From: Magnetovibrio sp.
GTDB lineage: Bacteria > Pseudomonadota > Alphaproteobacteria > Rhodospirillales > Magnetovibrionaceae
Length of the DNA: 64,000 bases
Direction of reading: 5' to 3'
Assembly (NCBI RefSeq): GCF_036568125.1
Contig: NZ_DATCTF010000016.1
Location: forward strand, 1 to 64,000
Part shown: positions 35,203-45,407 of the stretch, one piece after another
How the letters are laid out: every line of letters begins with the position of its first letter
Numbering within the stretch: position 1 is the stretch's first letter
Translations under genes and position numbers: made by a program
Notes under the pieces: model-generated
Told to the model about the DNA's origin: nothing
The model's database searches: none
Seen by the model: the letters and a program-made list of their open reading frames with translations, nothing else

Positions 35203-36075
35203 ATGAAGCACATCGTTTGGTTGACGTTCGCCGCCGCGATCATCGCGTCCGTCCCCGCCAACGCCGCGAACGGCTTCGACACCTGCGGCGCGATGTTTCC
35301 CGGTGGCGTCATCCCCGCCCCCCGGTCGCAAACCGTGCTGGACCTGTGCAAGCACTCCGAGGGCGAGGCGTTGTTCGCGATCCGCTTCGACACCACCCGC
35401 AAAATCCCTAATTGGACCGTGCATCGCCTGACGCCCGAGCAGATGGCGCAGATCACGGCCAATTCCGGTACCAGCAAGCGGCCCAAATTCACCCCCGACA
35501 CGGACATTCCGGCGGACGATCAAGCCGTCGACAAAAGCTATGTCCGATCCGGGTACGCACGCGGCCACATCGTGCCCGCCAACGACATGAGCTGGCGCAA
35601 GGATGCCTACGACGCCACCTTTCATTTTTCCAACGTGGTGCCGCAAAAACAGACCTTCAACGCCGGAACCTGGCTGGGTGAAGAAGACGCCTTTCGTGCA
35701 TTCGTGGCCGCGAAAAACGTCCCCATGTGGGTCTTTTCCGGCGTTTACGGCACCGTCGAGGACGACCCGGCCACGACGGACGTGAAGGAAGGCCCGATCA
35801 TCGGCACAGCCCCCTTTACGCCCAACGTGCCGAAATGCTTTTACAAGATCGTCGTCGCCCGACCCGCCCCCGACGGCCCTTACAAAGTGCTGGCTTCGCT
35901 GTTTCGATGGAACGATTACGGCAAACGCACCACCTGGGTGAACGCCGTCACCCCGTTGGAAACCGTCGAGGCTCGTAGCGGCATCGATTTTCTGGCCGGG
36001 CTCGACGTGGAAAGCGATTTCGACGCTGCCTATTGGGGCGTCGAAACGCCCAACACCCCAGGGGACTGCCCATAA
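35203..36075 (+). CDS. Secreted DNA/RNA non-specific endonuclease
   Basis: A 290-residue exported nuclease of the beta-beta-alpha-metal NUC family, related to Serratia nuclease. The signal peptide ends near VPANA. The catalytic motif is ARGHIVPANDMS, where the His is the general base, and the metal ligand Asn follows in FSNVVPQKQTFNAGTW. Four or more cysteines in the mature chain may form disulfides (DTCGAM, LDLCKHS, PKCFYK, GDCP). Possible roles are nutrient scavenging of extracellular DNA or biofilm modification. It is a single-gene unit. Confidence 0.9.
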   Translation: MKHIVWLTFAAAIIASVPANAANGFDTCGAMFPGGVIPAPRSQTVLDLCKHSEGEALFAIRFDTTRKIPNWTVHRLTPEQMAQITANSGTSKRPKFTPDTDIPADDQAVDKSYVRSGYARGHIVPANDMSWRKDAYDATFHFSNVVPQKQTFNAGTWLGEEDAFRAFVAAKNVPMWVFSGVYGTVEDDPATTDVKEGPIIGTAPFTPNVPKCFYKIVVARPAPDGPYKVLASLFRWNDYGKRTTWVNAVTPLETVEARSGIDFLAGLDVESDFDAAYWGVETPNTPGDCP

Positions 36076-36156
36076 GGATAAGGACTTGCACCCCCAGTTC
36101 CTTGCGTTTAGACAAGGGACAGAGCACCGTTCGTGCGTGCAGAAGGAGTGTCGTCC

Positions 36157-37449
36157 ATGAGCCATAACCGCACCGTATCCGTCGTTGGACTGGGCTATGT
36201 AGGTCTTCCGGTGGCGGTGGCGTTCGGCAAGCTTGGCCGCACCGTGGCGTTCGACATCTCCCTCACCCGCATCGCGGCGCTCAAGGCCGGTCATGACATC
36301 ACCGGCGAGGTCGAAGACACCGACTTGGCGGCGGCCGATTTGCTGCTGACCACCGAGCCCGCCGACATCGCCCAGGCCGATTTTCACATCGTCACCGTGC
36401 CGACCCCGGTCGACGCCGCCAACAAGCCAGATTTGCTGCCACTGGTGGCGGCCTCGACCACCATCGGCGCGCACCTCAAAAAAGGCGACATCGTCGTCTA
36501 CGAAAGCACAGTCTTTCCCGGTGCAACGGAGGAAGTCTGCGTGCCGGTTTTGGAAGAAATGTCGGGACTGAGCTGCGGCGTGGATTTCACCGTCGGCTAT
36601 TCGCCAGAACGCATCAACCCGGGCGACAAGGAACATCGTTTTGAAACCATCACCAAGGTGGTGTCGGGACAAGACGCCGCGACCCTGAAAATCGTCGCCG
36701 ACGTTTACGGATCGGTGGTCAAGGCCGGCGTGCACCAGGCCCCGACCATCAAGACCGCCGAAGCCGCCAAAGTGATCGAGAATACCCAACGCGACCTCAA
36801 CATCGCGCTGATGAACGAACTGGCGCAAATCTTCGAACGGCTCGACATCGACACCAAGGACGTGTTGGAAGCCGCCGGCACCAAGTGGAATTTCTTGAAA
36901 TTTTCCCCTGGTCTGGTGGGCGGGCACTGCATCGGTGTCGATCCCTACTATCTGACATACCGCGCCGAACAGATGGGCCATCACCCGCAAGTCATTCTTG
37001 CCGGGCGTGAGATCAACGACGCCATGGGCGCGTTCATTGCACGCAACGCCGTCAAATTGATGCTGCAGCATCGTCAAAACGATGGCGCGACACCCAGCAC
37101 CGTGACCGTACTGGGCCTAACGTTCAAAGAAAACGTACCCGACCTGCGCAACACCAAAGTCATCGATGTGATCGAAGAATTGATGACCTACGCCATGAAC
37201 ATCCAAGTTCACGATCCCATGGCGGTCCCGGCGGAAGCCCAGCATGAATACGGCATCGAACTGACCCCCACCGACAAGCTGGAGGCCACCGACGCGGTGA
37301 TCTTGGCCGTGCCCCACGCAGCCTATATCGACGGCGGCTGGGATCTGGTCACGGGCCTGTTGAAAAACGGCCGCGGCGTGGTCATCGATGTGCGCGGCGT
37401 CTTGGATCGCGAGGCGACCCCCGAAGGGGTGACCTTGTGGCGTCTTTAG
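36157..37449 (+). CDS. tviB: UDP-sugar (nucleotide-sugar) 6-dehydrogenase, TviB/WbpA type
   Basis: A 430-residue NAD-dependent enzyme that oxidises C6 of a UDP-sugar, probably UDP-GlcNAc or UDP-GalNAc, to the uronate for surface polysaccharide. N-terminal cofactor motif VVGLGYVGLPVA; central helices with KTAEAAKVIENTQRDLNIAL; catalytic Cys in VGGHCIGVDPYYL; C-terminal domain VLGLTFKENVPDLRNTK. These match the TviB/WbpA/WbpO branch more than UDP-glucose dehydrogenase. AGAAGGAGTG precedes the ATG at 36157. No polysaccharide cluster is next to it; the following gene, an acyl-CoA ligase, starts inside it. Confidence 0.85.
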   Translation: MSHNRTVSVVGLGYVGLPVAVAFGKLGRTVAFDISLTRIAALKAGHDITGEVEDTDLAAADLLLTTEPADIAQADFHIVTVPTPVDAANKPDLLPLVAASTTIGAHLKKGDIVVYESTVFPGATEEVCVPVLEEMSGLSCGVDFTVGYSPERINPGDKEHRFETITKVVSGQDAATLKIVADVYGSVVKAGVHQAPTIKTAEAAKVIENTQRDLNIALMNELAQIFERLDIDTKDVLEAAGTKWNFLKFSPGLVGGHCIGVDPYYLTYRAEQMGHHPQVILAGREINDAMGAFIARNAVKLMLQHRQNDGATPSTVTVLGLTFKENVPDLRNTKVIDVIEELMTYAMNIQVHDPMAVPAEAQHEYGIELTPTDKLEATDAVILAVPHAAYIDGGWDLVTGLLKNGRGVVIDVRGVLDREATPEGVTLWRL

Positions 37450-39044
37450 ACCCGAAACTCACCACCAGCCTGTTCGACCAGGGCGCGCCCGAAACCTTCA
37501 TCGGTCCCCGTCCGCACGCGTTCAACGCCGCCGCCTACTGCGTGTCGCGTCCAGCCCAAACGCACCCGGATAAAACAGCGCTGATCGTGGTCAGCGATCC
37601 CGTAAGTTTGGAACCGGCCGAGCGTTGGAGCTACGCCCAACTGGACGACGCCATCCGCCGTCTCGCCGCCGGGCTCAAACACATGGGTTTGCAACCGGGC
37701 GAACGGGTGATGTTGCGCCTGGGCAATCACAGCACCTTTCCGCTGATGTTTTTCGCCACCCTTGCGGCGGGCGGCATCGCGGTGCCGACGTCGTCGCAAC
37801 TGACCGGGCGTGAGGCGCGCTTCATATCTGAAGATTGCGGGGCGCGTTTCATCTGCACCTCGCGCGATCTCCATCTCGACACCCAGCCTGATGGATGCGG
37901 CCAACTGCTCGAAGACGACATCCGCGACCTGATGACGGGCGATGACCGTGCCGACTACGCCCCTACCTACGCCGACGATCCGGCGTATATCGTTTATACA
38001 TCCGGGGCGACATCGCGGCCCAAGGGCGTGCTGCACGCACACCGCGCGGTGTGGGCGCGGCGTATGATGTATGAGGGCTGGTACGGGCTCAGCAACACCG
38101 ATCGCATGTTGCACGCGGGCGCGTTCAATTGGACCTACACCCTGGGTGCCGGCTTGATGGATCCGTGGGCGGTGGGCGCGTGCACGATCATCTACAACGG
38201 CGAAAAGGACCCCGGCGTGTGGCCGCGCCTAGCCGACAAGCACAAGGCCACCTTGTTCGCGGCGGTGCCGAGCCTTTATCGCCAGATGCTCAAATACGCC
38301 GATCACATCGCAGAAGGCTTCGCGCACCTGCGCCATGGATTGACGGCGGGCGAAAAGCTTTCCGAAGCGGTGCGCGACAACTGGCGGAACGCCACCGGAA
38401 AACCGCTCTACGAAGCGCTGGGTATGAGCGAATGTTCCACCTATGCCTCAAGTGCGCCTTTGGTACCGATCAAGCCCGGATTCACCGGCCGTCCTCAGCT
38501 TGGGCGACGGGTGGCGGTCCTCAGCTTGGAAGACGCCAGCACCGAAACCGTGCCGATCAACCAACCGGGTTTGCTGGCGCTGCACAAGGACGATCCCGGT
38601 TTGATGCTGCGCTATTGGAACCTTGACGCGGAAACCCGTGCGGCGTTTCGCGGCGATTGGTTCCTCACCGGCGATATGGCGGCGCTGGACGAAGACGGTT
38701 ATCTACAATACCTGGGCCGCGCAGACGATTTAATGAACGCCCAAGGCTATCGGGTAGCGCCGCAAGACGTCGAAGACGTCTTGATCCATCACCCCGGCGT
38801 GCACGAATGCGCCTGCGCCGAAATTCAGGTGCGCGATGACCTCAGCCTCATCGGCGCGTTTATTGTTGCCGAAGCCCATGTCGAGGTGACCGCAGACGAC
38901 CTCGCCGGGTTCGCCGCTGAACGCTTAGCCGCGTACAAGGTGCCCAAGCAATTCGTCTTCGTCGATGCCCTGCCCCACACCCCAACGGGCAAGGTTTTGC
39001 GCCGCGAACTGCCCGCATTATTCACGCGGATCAAACAAGCTTGA
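37437..39044 (+). CDS. Acyl/aryl-CoA ligase (benzoate-CoA ligase-like)
   Basis: A 535-residue ANL-superfamily ligase. Motifs: YIVYTSGATSRPKGVLHAH (P-loop, with SGAT instead of SGTT), ALGMSECSTYAS, WFLTGDMAALDEDGYLQYLG and the C-terminal lysine loop PHTPTGKVLRREL. Together with the CoA-ligase hinge RADDLMNAQGYRVAPQDVE these indicate an aromatic or medium-chain acyl-CoA synthetase. The start is GTG 37437, 13 nt inside the dehydrogenase gene, after GAAGGGG. The 3' end overlaps tail to tail by 14 nt with the GGDEF-EAL gene. Substrate unknown; the coupling to a sugar dehydrogenase is odd. Confidence 0.85.
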   Translation: MASLDPKLTTSLFDQGAPETFIGPRPHAFNAAAYCVSRPAQTHPDKTALIVVSDPVSLEPAERWSYAQLDDAIRRLAAGLKHMGLQPGERVMLRLGNHSTFPLMFFATLAAGGIAVPTSSQLTGREARFISEDCGARFICTSRDLHLDTQPDGCGQLLEDDIRDLMTGDDRADYAPTYADDPAYIVYTSGATSRPKGVLHAHRAVWARRMMYEGWYGLSNTDRMLHAGAFNWTYTLGAGLMDPWAVGACTIIYNGEKDPGVWPRLADKHKATLFAAVPSLYRQMLKYADHIAEGFAHLRHGLTAGEKLSEAVRDNWRNATGKPLYEALGMSECSTYASSAPLVPIKPGFTGRPQLGRRVAVLSLEDASTETVPINQPGLLALHKDDPGLMLRYWNLDAETRAAFRGDWFLTGDMAALDEDGYLQYLGRADDLMNAQGYRVAPQDVEDVLIHHPGVHECACAEIQVRDDLSLIGAFIVAEAHVEVTADDLAGFAAERLAAYKVPKQFVFVDALPHTPTGKVLRRELPALFTRIKQA

Positions 39045-41844
39045 GATTGGGGCCATCTTTGGCGTTGGCGCTTTTTCCGGCGCTACGATTTCCCACCATG
39101 GCGTAGAATGCATCGACGGTCATCGGCTTGCCGTACAGGTACCCCTGCAAAATATCACAACCCTGTTCTTGCAGCCACGCGGCTTGGCCTTGGGTTTCGA
39201 CCCCTTCGGCAATGACCTTGAGGTTGGATCGTTGCGCCAACGCCAACACCGCGGTGACCAACGAACGGCTGTCTTCGCTTTCGGGCAGGTCCATCACGAA
39301 CATACGATCGATCTTGAGGGTCGTGAACGGAAAGCGGTGCAGATAGCTGAGCGACGAATAACCGGTGCCGAAATCGTCGATGGAAATGCTCACGCCGACC
39401 TCAGCCAAATCCTTCAAGGTGATTTCCGCTTCATGCGGGTCTTTGATCAGCAAACCCTCGGTGATCTCGACTTCTAGGGCCGCTGGCTCCAATTGGTGCT
39501 TGAGCAAGGCCGTTTTAATAGTCGCGGCCATATCCGAGCCGATCAACTGCACCGGCGAAATGTTGACCGCGACATGGAACTCGGGAATGGCATCCCGCCA
39601 TGCACGTGCATGGCGGCAGGCTTCGTCCAAAACCCATTGACCGAATTCAATGATCAATCCGGTGCTTTCGGCGACGGGCACAAACTCGTCCGGTCCGATG
39701 GTTCCCAATTCCGCGTCGTGCCAACGCAGCAGAGCTTCTGCGCCAATGATGCGCTCCGACTTGGCATCGACCAGCGGCTGGAACGCCAAGGATATATCGC
39801 CGCGTGCTTTCGCCCCGGCAAGGCGGGTTTGGATCGCCAAGCGCCGCGCGGATGCCGCGTGCATATCCGACGTGAAGGTCCGATAGGTGTTCCGCCCTCC
39901 GTCCTTGGCCGCATACATGGCGGTATCGGCCATCTGCAACAGGCCGGTGGCGGTATCGGTTTCGGTATCGGCAAACGCAACACCCAAGCTGATGCCGACA
40001 TACAGACGATGGCCGGCAACCTCCAAAGGACGTTCGAATGCGCTCAAGACCGCTTCGCAGACCTCGGCGGGCACGCTTCGTTTGCCGCGGCACGGCACGA
40101 TCAGAACGAATTCATCGCCGCCGAAACGCCCCGCCAGACTGCCCAACGGCGCCTTTTGGTGAATGCGCGCCGCCGCTTCTTTCAAGGCTTCGTCACCGAT
40201 CACATGACCCAAGGTATCGTTGACGATGCGAAAATCGTCCAAGTCGCCCATAATGACGGCGAAGGGACCTTCGGGACTTTGATTTTCATGCAAGGCGTCG
40301 GCGAGATGTTCCAGCAACAACACGCGATTGGCCAAGCCGGTCAAGGGGTCGTAGTTGGCCAGACGTTTGAGGCGTTCTTCGTAACTGCGCCGCAAGGTGA
40401 TATCGCGGATGAACAGGGAAAACCTGGTATGGCCTTCGGTCTTGATCGGCGTCAGGGTGATTTCCGCGGGGAACCCTTCACCGGTGCCGCGCACGGCGTA
40501 GGTTTCAAAACGTTCACGTTCCATCAGTTTACGTACGCCATCGGGCTGGCGGATGGAAACGGTGTCGGGGTCCATCAAAAACTCGGAAATTTCTCGCCCA
40601 ACCAGATCGACTTGAGGAACGTTGAACACCCGTTCGGCAGCATGGTTCGCATGCCGGATGTAACCGCTTTGCGAACACATCATCACAACATCGTCGGATG
40701 CTTCGACCACCGCAGTGTTGCGCCGTTCGCTTTCATTGAGCGCATCGACCAAACGGCGATGATAGAGCCCATCCATCTGTTCGCGATTGGCACGGGTGGC
40801 GGCGAGGCGCCAGCTGCCGAACCCCAAGATGATCAAAACCAGCGCCATCAAAGCGGCTTCGGGGGCATGTTCGACGACTTGCTCCATGTACCAATTGCTC
40901 ATCGGTACACGTGAAATCAACACCCAGTAGGGATCCGAATTATCCGTGATCACGGCCTGAGTTGGGGCTGGAAGCTTGGCGATAGCGAAGATATCTTGGC
41001 CCGCAACCACCTTAACGGAAACATCGGAAACCTGCCCCCAGACATCGGGAAAAAGGTCTTGCAAGCGATCGTCACGCCCAAACATAAAGGCCCACTCAAG
41101 GTCCTGACGGGGACCGATCAGCCAATAGCCTTGGGCGTTGGTGAGGAAGCCTTCGCTCAGTTTGGACGCAAACGTTTGGCGCACATGGGCAAGAAAGTTT
41201 TCCGCCAGATAGTTGAGCACCACCAATCCATAGCGTTTCCCCCCGACATCGACGGGCGCGACGAAACGAATCATTGGCTTGTACGGGGTTTCGACCATCC
41301 GCCCTTCGAGGTTCAAATCGAGCCGTGAGATAAAGATCTGACCTGCCGGAAGATCCATCCCATCCTTGAAGTAGTACCTTTGACGTTTATCTTGCAGCAT
41401 GGCGCCGGGGACGGCTTGCGCCTCGTGATTGATCAGGTTGATGCGCACACGTTCCATGCCTGAGGTATCGATAAAGCGCACCTGATCGAAGACCTTTTTG
41501 GCGTCCGAAAAGGATAGAAACGTGCGTTCCAAGCGTTGACGGTGTTCTTCATTGGGGGCGAGCACATAGCCGACGAGATTTTCATCACGGACCAAAAAAT
41601 TCAGATCCGATACGGCCGTGTTCAAGGCTTCGCGCAGATTGATCCGCGCTTCGTTGATTTTCGTCGTTTCCCGATCGATGATCGTCGTGCGGGCGTGATT
41701 CACGTTAAGATTGAATACGAACACGCCTGCGACCAGCACCGCCAGAAAAATGGGCGTGAAAATATAAAAGAAGTACTTCCGCGCCAAACCCGCGCTTAAT
41801 TTTGCGCCACCGGAAGCGGGCTCTATTTTGTGCAAACTATCCAC
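39031..41844 (-). CDS. Membrane sensor with PAS, GGDEF and EAL domains (c-di-GMP turnover)
   Basis: A 937-residue protein with both c-di-GMP synthesis and degradation domains. A TM helix at about 25-48, a periplasmic dCache-like sensor (about 50-335) and a second TM helix (about 340-360) are followed by a PAS domain (about 375-500). The GGDEF domain has an intact active site GGDEF at 575-579 (RFGGDEFVL). The EAL domain begins with EALLRW at 703 and retains DDFGTGYSSLSYL and KIDRMFV, so both activities may be functional. The C-terminal tail is short. It forms a single-gene unit, and c-di-GMP output proteins nearby are limited to the PilZ-like protein at 4284. Confidence 0.94.
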   Translation of the reverse strand: MDSLHKIEPASGGAKLSAGLARKYFFYIFTPIFLAVLVAGVFVFNLNVNHARTTIIDRETTKINEARINLREALNTAVSDLNFLVRDENLVGYVLAPNEEHRQRLERTFLSFSDAKKVFDQVRFIDTSGMERVRINLINHEAQAVPGAMLQDKRQRYYFKDGMDLPAGQIFISRLDLNLEGRMVETPYKPMIRFVAPVDVGGKRYGLVVLNYLAENFLAHVRQTFASKLSEGFLTNAQGYWLIGPRQDLEWAFMFGRDDRLQDLFPDVWGQVSDVSVKVVAGQDIFAIAKLPAPTQAVITDNSDPYWVLISRVPMSNWYMEQVVEHAPEAALMALVLIILGFGSWRLAATRANREQMDGLYHRRLVDALNESERRNTAVVEASDDVVMMCSQSGYIRHANHAAERVFNVPQVDLVGREISEFLMDPDTVSIRQPDGVRKLMERERFETYAVRGTGEGFPAEITLTPIKTEGHTRFSLFIRDITLRRSYEERLKRLANYDPLTGLANRVLLLEHLADALHENQSPEGPFAVIMGDLDDFRIVNDTLGHVIGDEALKEAAARIHQKAPLGSLAGRFGGDEFVLIVPCRGKRSVPAEVCEAVLSAFERPLEVAGHRLYVGISLGVAFADTETDTATGLLQMADTAMYAAKDGGRNTYRTFTSDMHAASARRLAIQTRLAGAKARGDISLAFQPLVDAKSERIIGAEALLRWHDAELGTIGPDEFVPVAESTGLIIEFGQWVLDEACRHARAWRDAIPEFHVAVNISPVQLIGSDMAATIKTALLKHQLEPAALEVEITEGLLIKDPHEAEITLKDLAEVGVSISIDDFGTGYSSLSYLHRFPFTTLKIDRMFVMDLPESEDSRSLVTAVLALAQRSNLKVIAEGVETQGQAAWLQEQGCDILQGYLYGKPMTVDAFYAMVGNRSAGKSANAKDGPNLKLV

Positions 41845-42400
41845 GGTCGTACATGATCTCGGCTATCTATCGGTCGGGGCGATGGGATCTTTATCGCCTA
41901 TCACATTGTGCCCCTATCCCTATCTGATTGCATTAGAAAATGCCGCAGGAAAGCTTTTCATTTGCCAATAAGATCAATCGAGTTTTCATCATGCGCGCAA
42001 TTGCAGCCCAAGCGCGCAAATCATTCCCCAAACGGGGATTGCCAACGTGCACCCATCACGATGCATTCGCCATATCGGCACGAGCTGAGGGTGCACAAAA
42101 AACCCAAACAAAACCACAGGTTGATATCCACCCTAGAATTAAACATCCTTTTGGCAGCATAACTGAATTCAACTTCAGACCGCCAACTGAAGGTCCTGAA
42201 ATTTGAAATATGATTGAAAATGTAGACAAGCCGTGCAAATTGTTGAAAATTGTTGTATAACGCTGTTCGTTGTTGACTTCGCTAGGCCTGTCCTTCTTGC
42301 GCAAAACACGCATGTAAGTAATGCCCTTTATGACGACGCAGCAATCTCATCCTACACGGATCGTAGGGTGTACCATGTTTTGCCAAGTTAAGGAGTACCC
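41845..42400. other. Long leader region upstream of the cold shock gene
   Basis: A 556-nt AT-rich stretch. Short frames in it lack ribosome binding sites and are not credible genes. TTGTTGTATAACG near 42250 could be a promoter -10 region for csp, which would give a long 5' UTR of about 140 nt. Within that leader CCTAC-ACGGATC-GTAGG (42351-42367) can form a small hairpin about 25 nt before the ribosome binding site. Nothing else is supported. Confidence 0.4.
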
Positions 42401-42610
42401 ATGGCAACCGGCATTGTTAAGTGGTTCAACACCACCAAAGGTTATGGCTTCATCACCCCTGATGAGGGCGGCCCTGACGCTTTTGTTCACATCTCGGCCG
42501 TGCAGAGTTCTGGCCTTCAAGGCCTCAACGAAGGCCAAAAGGTTCAGTTTGAACTGCATGAACAACGCAATGGCAAGATGGCTGCTGAGGACTTGGTCGC
42601 GCTCGACTAA
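42401..42610 (+). CDS. cspA: Cold shock protein (CspA family)
   Basis: A 69-residue single cold-shock domain, an RNA chaperone that binds single-stranded nucleic acids. RNP1 is KGYGFITP and RNP2 is DAFVHISAV; aromatic residues for base stacking are in place (WFN, F, F). AAGGAG at 42390-42395 precedes the ATG. The long leader and hairpin are as in cold-inducible csp genes; several paralogues per genome are normal, so the individual name is not certain. A strong terminator follows. Confidence 0.93.
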   Translation: MATGIVKWFNTTKGYGFITPDEGGPDAFVHISAVQSSGLQGLNEGQKVQFELHEQRNGKMAAEDLVALD

Positions 42611-42636
42611 TCCCGGACATCTACTACTGACGATAG

Positions 42637-42670
42637 AAAACGCCCCCAGATCCTGGGGGCGTTTTTTTTT
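42637..42670 (+). terminator. Rho-independent terminator of the csp gene
   Basis: AAAACGCCCCCAG and CTGGGGGCGTTTT form a perfect stem around ATC, followed by a run of ten T. It also lies just behind the convergent P-type ATPase gene. Confidence 0.93.
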
Positions 42671-42689
42671 GCGGATAGACTGCAAACGC

Positions 42690-45404
42690 TCAGCCGCTGG
42701 GAATGGCCATGCCCCGCGCGCGCAATCCCGCCAGAACCCGCTTGCGCGCATAGTCCAGGGCGAAAATCGCAAATGGCCCGATCCACGCGACGGCGTAAAC
42801 GCTCAGATCCACAGGTCCGGTGCCCAGCACCGTCGACAACGGCGGAAAATACAAGATCGCCCAAGAGAACACGATTTCGAACACGATCCCGCCGACGATC
42901 AACGGGTTGGACAGAAAGTCCAGACTCAAGCCCGATCCGGTGCGCGAACGCCGCCCGAACAGGTTGCCGATCTGCATCAAGATGATCGACGACAGCGTGA
43001 TCCCGGTCGCCGACAGGTACAAGGGGTCTCGCACGGACAGATCCGCGCCCCAAACCCATCCACCGTCGAACAGCACCCAGAAAAACAGGCTCAAGGCGAA
43101 CGCCGCTTCGATAAGGCCCAAGAACAGATAACTGTGTGCGATCAGCGGAAACGTCAGCAGCCCTTGTTTGTGATCGCGGGGCGGTTGCTTCATCACTTCG
43201 GGATCGGGTTTTTCCTGGCCGAGCCCCATGGACGGAATGATGTCGGTACCCAGGTCGATGGCCAAAATTTGAATCACCGTCATGGCGAGCGGCACCGGGA
43301 ACAGCATGTACAGCAAATAGGGCAAAATTTCCGGACCGTTGCTGACCAACACATAGTTGGTGAACTTACGAATGTTGTTGAAGATGGTGCGGCCTTCTTC
43401 GATGCCGTTGACGATGGATGCGAAGTTGTCGTCGAGCAAGATCACCTGAGCCGCCTCGCGCGCCACGTCGGTACCGCTTTTGCCCATCGCGATGCCGACG
43501 TCGGCGGCTTTGAGCGCCGGGGCGTCGTTGACGCCGTCGCCGGTCACGGCCACCACCTTGTTCAATTCATGAAAGGCCGAGACCACTTTCCATTTTTGTT
43601 CCGGCGTGGTGCGGGCGAACACGGTGATGCCGTCCTTGAGCTTCTGCACCAATTGCACCTTGCTCAACCGCGACAGTTCCGCACCTGTCACGGTGGCCGA
43701 CCCGGCCGGGGCATCCGCGGCGACAATGCCCGCGCGCCGCGCGATGGCTTCGGCCGTTTCGGGATGGTCGCCGGTGATCATCACCACCCCGATGCCGGCC
43801 GTGTGGCAAGCCGCCACCGCACCTGGGACCTCGTCGCGGATCGGGTCTTCGGCACCGATGAAACCTTTCAGGATCAAGTCTTGCTCAAGCTGCTCCTGCG
43901 TCGCGTCACCGTCTGAAGCGTCCGCCAGTTGGCGATACGCCAAGGCGATCACGCGCTGGCCGCTGGATGCCATCTTGTGCACCACATCTTCGGCCGCAGC
44001 CAAACGCTCACCGTCCAGATCAACCACCGAACCGTCCGCCAGGGCCACCCGTTTCATCAGCGGGCGCAGGCTTTCCCAGGCGCCCTTGACGCAATAGTCG
44101 GTCTTGTCGGCTTGACGCCACACCCCGCCTGCACGGCGTTTTTCGTCGTCGAAGGAAAAGCGTTTGATCGTTGCGTCATTGACCGCCTGGAATATACCTC
44201 CGTCGGCAATGAACGCTTCGGCCACCGCCACATCCAAGGGATCGCCGCGCAGCCCGTTTTCGCCTTCGCCGACATCCGACGCCGCCAGCGCCATGCCCAA
44301 CGCTTGGCTGCGCAATGCGTTTTCCAAAGGTTCAGCCGTCTGCGGATCGTTCAGCGCCGTGATCGCCATTTGGTTTTGCGTCAAGGTGCCGGTTTTGTCG
44401 GTACAGATCACGTGCACCGCGCCCAACGCTTCGACCGCGTTGAGCCCCTTGACCAAGACGTTGCGCTTGGCCATGCGCAAACTACCCATCGCCAGCGACA
44501 GGGTAAAGGTCGGCAACAAGCCTTCGGGTACGTTGGCGACGATGATGCCCATCATGAACACCAAGTTGACCCACAGCGAGCGTCCGGTGAACACCCCGTA
44601 AGCAAAGAAGATCGCCCCCATGGTCACGGCGATGTAGGTCAACACCCGCACCATGTGCCCGGTTTCGCGTTCCAGCGGCGATGCATTTCGCTTCACTTCG
44701 TGGGACAAGGTAGCGATTTTTCCGAATTCGGTGCGCCCGCCGGTGGTGAACACCACCGCCTGGCCCCGGCCCTTTTTGACCATGCACCCGGCAAACAGAA
44801 CGTTGATGCTTTCTGTGAGTATGGTGTCTTGCGCTTCTGCTGAAAGGCGTACCGGATGGGCTTCGCCGGTCAGTGGGGCATTGTTGACGATCAGGTCCTG
44901 AACCTCGATCAGGCGTGCGTCGGCGGGCACCTTGTCGCCTTCGGACAGGCTCAGCACGTCGCCGGGCACCAATTGTTCGGCGAGGATCTGCATTTCTTGG
45001 CCGTCGCGGCGCACTTGTACGTTTTGCGGCAGGAACTTGCGCAACGCCTCCATCGCTCGTTCGGCGCGGTATTCTTGAACGAAACTGAACAAGGCGTTGA
45101 GGATCGACACCCCCAGCAAAGCCCAGCCGAGGATGTTCATACCCTCGCCTGGCTGGATGCTATCGGCGACGAAACAGATCCCGGCGGAGATATCCAACAG
45201 GATGGAGAAGAAATTGGTAAACTGACGGCCCAAACTTTTCAGCCATACGAGACGCCGGGTTTCCTCCAAGGTGTTGAGGCCGACTTCGTTGAGGCGTTCC
45301 TCGACTTCACGCGCGCGCAGACCACCTTCGCGGCTGTGGAGAAAACGATAGACCTGCTCGGGAGGGATGTTTTGGATCTGGCGCTGAAAGGATTGACCGT
45401 CCAC
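42690..45404 (-). CDS. P2C-like P-type ATPase (Na,K-ATPase alpha-subunit type)
   Basis: A 904-residue cation pump. The phosphorylated Asp336 is in CTDKTGTLTQNQ and the actuator motif is NAPLTGEA (TGE). M4 reads IIVANVPEGLLPTFTLSLA, and M5-M6 carry SNGPE at 688-692 and DLGTD at 717-721, equivalent to the Ser-Asn, Glu and two Asp ligands of the animal Na,K-ATPase; PEVMKQPPRD after M6 is also P2C-like. This separates it from Ca2+ (P2A) and Mg2+ pumps. A beta subunit gene is not nearby. It is 3 nt downstream of the UspA-type gene, so both are one operon. Transport of Na+ or H+ in exchange for K+ is inferred. Confidence 0.88.
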   Translation of the reverse strand: MDGQSFQRQIQNIPPEQVYRFLHSREGGLRAREVEERLNEVGLNTLEETRRLVWLKSLGRQFTNFFSILLDISAGICFVADSIQPGEGMNILGWALLGVSILNALFSFVQEYRAERAMEALRKFLPQNVQVRRDGQEMQILAEQLVPGDVLSLSEGDKVPADARLIEVQDLIVNNAPLTGEAHPVRLSAEAQDTILTESINVLFAGCMVKKGRGQAVVFTTGGRTEFGKIATLSHEVKRNASPLERETGHMVRVLTYIAVTMGAIFFAYGVFTGRSLWVNLVFMMGIIVANVPEGLLPTFTLSLAMGSLRMAKRNVLVKGLNAVEALGAVHVICTDKTGTLTQNQMAITALNDPQTAEPLENALRSQALGMALAASDVGEGENGLRGDPLDVAVAEAFIADGGIFQAVNDATIKRFSFDDEKRRAGGVWRQADKTDYCVKGAWESLRPLMKRVALADGSVVDLDGERLAAAEDVVHKMASSGQRVIALAYRQLADASDGDATQEQLEQDLILKGFIGAEDPIRDEVPGAVAACHTAGIGVVMITGDHPETAEAIARRAGIVAADAPAGSATVTGAELSRLSKVQLVQKLKDGITVFARTTPEQKWKVVSAFHELNKVVAVTGDGVNDAPALKAADVGIAMGKSGTDVAREAAQVILLDDNFASIVNGIEEGRTIFNNIRKFTNYVLVSNGPEILPYLLYMLFPVPLAMTVIQILAIDLGTDIIPSMGLGQEKPDPEVMKQPPRDHKQGLLTFPLIAHSYLFLGLIEAAFALSLFFWVLFDGGWVWGADLSVRDPLYLSATGITLSSIILMQIGNLFGRRSRTGSGLSLDFLSNPLIVGGIVFEIVFSWAILYFPPLSTVLGTGPVDLSVYAVAWIGPFAIFALDYARKRVLAGLRARGMAIPSG

Positions 45405-45407
45405 GAC

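Noticed and set aside
41908..42313. Short open frames in the csp leader region on both strands
   Set aside because: No ribosome binding sites, unusual composition and no recognisable protein; the region is better explained as a regulatory leader.
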